Positions 7,256 to 8,668 of a stretch of 8,668 bases of DNA are shown here, piece after piece. The stretch comes from Chloroflexota bacterium (GTDB lineage Bacteria; Chloroflexota; Anaerolineae; 4572-78; J111), in NCBI GenBank assembly GCA_003695455.1, contig RFJF01000585.1, forward strand, positions 1 to 8,668, given 5' to 3'. The translations under genes and the position numbers were made by a program. Below the pieces are notes generated by a model. It did no database searches. It was not told the origin of the DNA and saw only the letters and a list, made by a program, of their open reading frames with translations. Numbering within the stretch: the first letter of the stretch is position 1; each line of letters starts with the position of its first letter.

Positions 7256-7264
7256 ATTATATCA
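7256..7264 (-). promoter_or_regulatory. Extended -10 promoter for cpaF and the kinase
   Basis: The minus strand reads TGATATAAT, a perfect extended -10 (TGn plus TATAAT). The best -35 candidate 17 bases upstream, TTCTGT, is poor, as is usual for extended -10 promoters. Transcription would start near 7249, giving a leader of about 100 bases before cpaF. The site lies in the only large gap between the peptidase and cpaF. Confidence 0.6.
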
Positions 7265-7312
7265 TATCTTGCCGTGTGACAGAAGTTGATCTTAAAAAAT
7301 AGGTGTAAATGC

Positions 7313-8668
7313 TTACGGGGAACGCAGCCAGGTATCGGCTGCCGGCTGAACGCTTTGCCCGGAAACCTCTTCGATGACGGCAAACAGGTCGTCGGCGGTG
7401 GTGGTTTGGTATTTGTAGCGGTTCAGGTAGGTTTGCATAATTTTAAAGTATGTATCGTTGCCCAGCCGGGTTCGCAAATCGTGAAAAAACAGCGGCCCTT
7501 TGCCGTACACAATGGTGGCGTAATCCGGCTGAGAAAAAGCCGACACCGGCCCAATTACCGGCTGGTCGTCTCCGTCACGCAGGGCGCGTTGGTACGGTTT
7601 AACAAAATAGTTCTCTACAACTTTGGCCCCGGTTTCTGCGCCTTCGGCTTCTTCCCAGTAGATGGCCGCGCTGTAGTTGGTGAGCGATTCATCAAGCCAC
7701 GGTTCGGTGATTTGATTGTTGCCCACCAGCCCGTACCACCACTGATGCGCCACCTCGTGCCCAATGACGTGCTGAAAAAATCCACCTGTTTCATTGTAAA
7801 ACCGTTTTGAGGCCACAATGATGCCGGGGTATTCAACCCCGCCGGCGGTGGTGGGTGTGGCTGCCATGTCAAATTCGGCGTAGGGGTAGGGGCCAAAGCG
7901 ACGGTCAAATATCTCCAGCGCATCGAGCGCGTAATCCAGGGCGCGCTGCCCGCCGGCAGCTTGCCCCGGCAGGTAGTAACTGTTCACGGTGATGCCATCT
8001 ACCGTGCCGCTGACCACTTCAAAATCGGCAGACAGGGCCAGGTAAAAATCGCGCATGGGGCCGGTTGCCAGCAAAAGCGTTTTTGTGCCATCGGCATTTT
8101 GCTCTGTGCTGAGCAGGCTGCCGGAGGCGGCCACGGTGAACCCGGCGGGCAGGGTGAGCCGCACCCGGTACAACGATGTTTCCAGAAAGGTGGCGTCGCC
8201 ATAGTTGGGCGGTACGGCGGTATCCCAGCCGTTGTCATCAACGGTGGCAATGGCCGGGTAAAAACCGGCCAGCGCCGCAATACCGTCTGTAAAGCTGAAA
8301 ATGTTGTATCCCTGCCGGGTCTGCGTGGGGGCAGTGCCGGAAAACGCCACGGTAATGTCGGCGCTGTGGCCCGGTTGGAGGGGTTCGGCCAGCGGCACGC
8401 GCAACGCCGAATCTTTGGCCTCCGGCTGGCCGGACACGGGCCGGTCGTTCAAAATGATGCGCTCAACCTGAAGCTGGCCGTCGTAGCCGGGCAGATTGGG
8501 GTACAGCCGAAAGACAATCTCGGTGAGCGGCGCGGTGGTTTTGTTGTGGTACAGCACCCGTTCAACACCGCTGTAACGCAAACCATTGCTGCCGGACAGG
8601 CTGGCGGGGTCAATTTTAATTTCGATGAAATAACGGCTGGCGCCCGTGTTGGCAACCGAGTCAACGTC
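7313..8668 (-). CDS. M1-family zinc metallopeptidase (N-terminus outside window)
   Basis: The frame is open from the right edge to TAA at 7313-7315, giving 451 residues. The first residues read DVDSVANTGASRYFIEIKID, an N-terminal beta-domain strand of M1 peptidases, so the true start is beyond 8668. M1 enzymes use zinc to remove N-terminal residues from peptides. The exopeptidase-type motif is GGVEYPG (a GAMEN variant, about residues 276-282 of this fragment). The zinc site is HEVAH (His304 and His308) with Glu327 in WLDESLTNY, 18 residues after HEVAH, the exact M1 spacing. Tyr388 in ATIVYGKGPLFF is the likely transition-state Tyr. The protein ends soon after the small C-terminal helical segment (TWLRSP), so it lacks the large C-terminal helical domain of PepN-type enzymes. 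A secreted or lipoprotein form is plausible but the signal sequence is not in view. A 163-bp gap with its own promoter separates it from cpaF, so it is probably a separate unit. Confidence 0.93.
   Translation of the reverse strand, partial: DVDSVANTGASRYFIEIKIDPASLSGSNGLRYSGVERVLYHNKTTAPLTEIVFRLYPNLPGYDGQLQVERIILNDRPVSGQPEAKDSALRVPLAEPLQPGHSADITVAFSGTAPTQTRQGYNIFSFTDGIAALAGFYPAIATVDDNGWDTAVPPNYGDATFLETSLYRVRLTLPAGFTVAASGSLLSTEQNADGTKTLLLATGPMRDFYLALSADFEVVSGTVDGITVNSYYLPGQAAGGQRALDYALDALEIFDRRFGPYPYAEFDMAATPTTAGGVEYPGIIVASKRFYNETGGFFQHVIGHEVAHQWWYGLVGNNQITEPWLDESLTNYSAAIYWEEAEGAETGAKVVENYFVKPYQRALRDGDDQPVIGPVSAFSQPDYATIVYGKGPLFFHDLRTRLGNDTYFKIMQTYLNRYKYQTTTADDLFAVIEEVSGQSVQPAADTWLRSP

Noticed and set aside
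7165..7383. Small minus-strand frame of 72 codons across the peptidase-cpaF gap
   Set aside because: It overlaps the peptidase end in another frame and runs through the extended -10 promoter; no ribosome binding site or family match.
7286..7810. Plus-strand frame opposite the M1 peptidase C-terminal part
   Set aside because: Shadow of the HEVAH-containing peptidase; no family signal.
8579..8581. TTG as a start codon for the M1 peptidase
   Set aside because: The frame stays open to 8668 and the upstream residues (FIEIKIDPASL) fit the N-terminal beta domain, so the TTG is an internal Leu.

Overview
The window looks like a chromosomal segment of a moderately GC-rich bacterium. Protein style (a soluble GAF-GAF-PAS histidine kinase, a lone CpaF-type ATPase, an M1 peptidase with an HEVAH zinc site) suggests Chloroflexota, perhaps Anaerolineae. 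That assignment is an impression from family resemblance; there is no marker gene here.

Layout, left to right. Positions 1-125 hold the 3' end of a plus-strand gene with a proline-rich repeat tail. A strong hairpin at 138-175 follows and can end transcription from both sides. The rest is minus strand: a 1082-residue multidomain membrane protein (194-3442), a 700-residue hybrid-sensor-type histidine kinase without receiver (3581-5683), a 481-residue CpaF/TadA-family secretion ATPase (5704-7149), and an M1-family metallopeptidase (7313-8668) whose N-terminus lies beyond the right edge. cpaF and the kinase are 20 bp apart and probably co-transcribed from an extended -10 promoter near 7256-7264. 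The multidomain gene follows the kinase after a 137-bp gap that holds inverted repeats and a good ribosome binding site. It may be read through from the kinase or have its own promoter. No stretch over 300 bp lacks a gene.

The centre of interest is the 1082-residue protein. Read from its sequence, it joins an N-terminal four-helix membrane unit resembling two SLATT/DUF4231 copies, a nucleoside-deoxyribosyltransferase-like domain (DRHyd type, with the catalytic-type Glu in NANVFYELG), a TPR-containing region resembling TPR-S/MAP3K TRAFs-binding domains, and a C-terminal Rossmann-like domain of possible SLOG type. These families are known or predicted parts of nucleotide-signal-triggered bacterial immunity. 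Here a candidate signal generator or NAD/nucleotide hydrolase, candidate sensors and a candidate membrane effector lie in one polypeptide, with no CD-NTase gene nearby in the window. The proposed working (nucleotide cleavage, sensing, membrane disruption) is inference.
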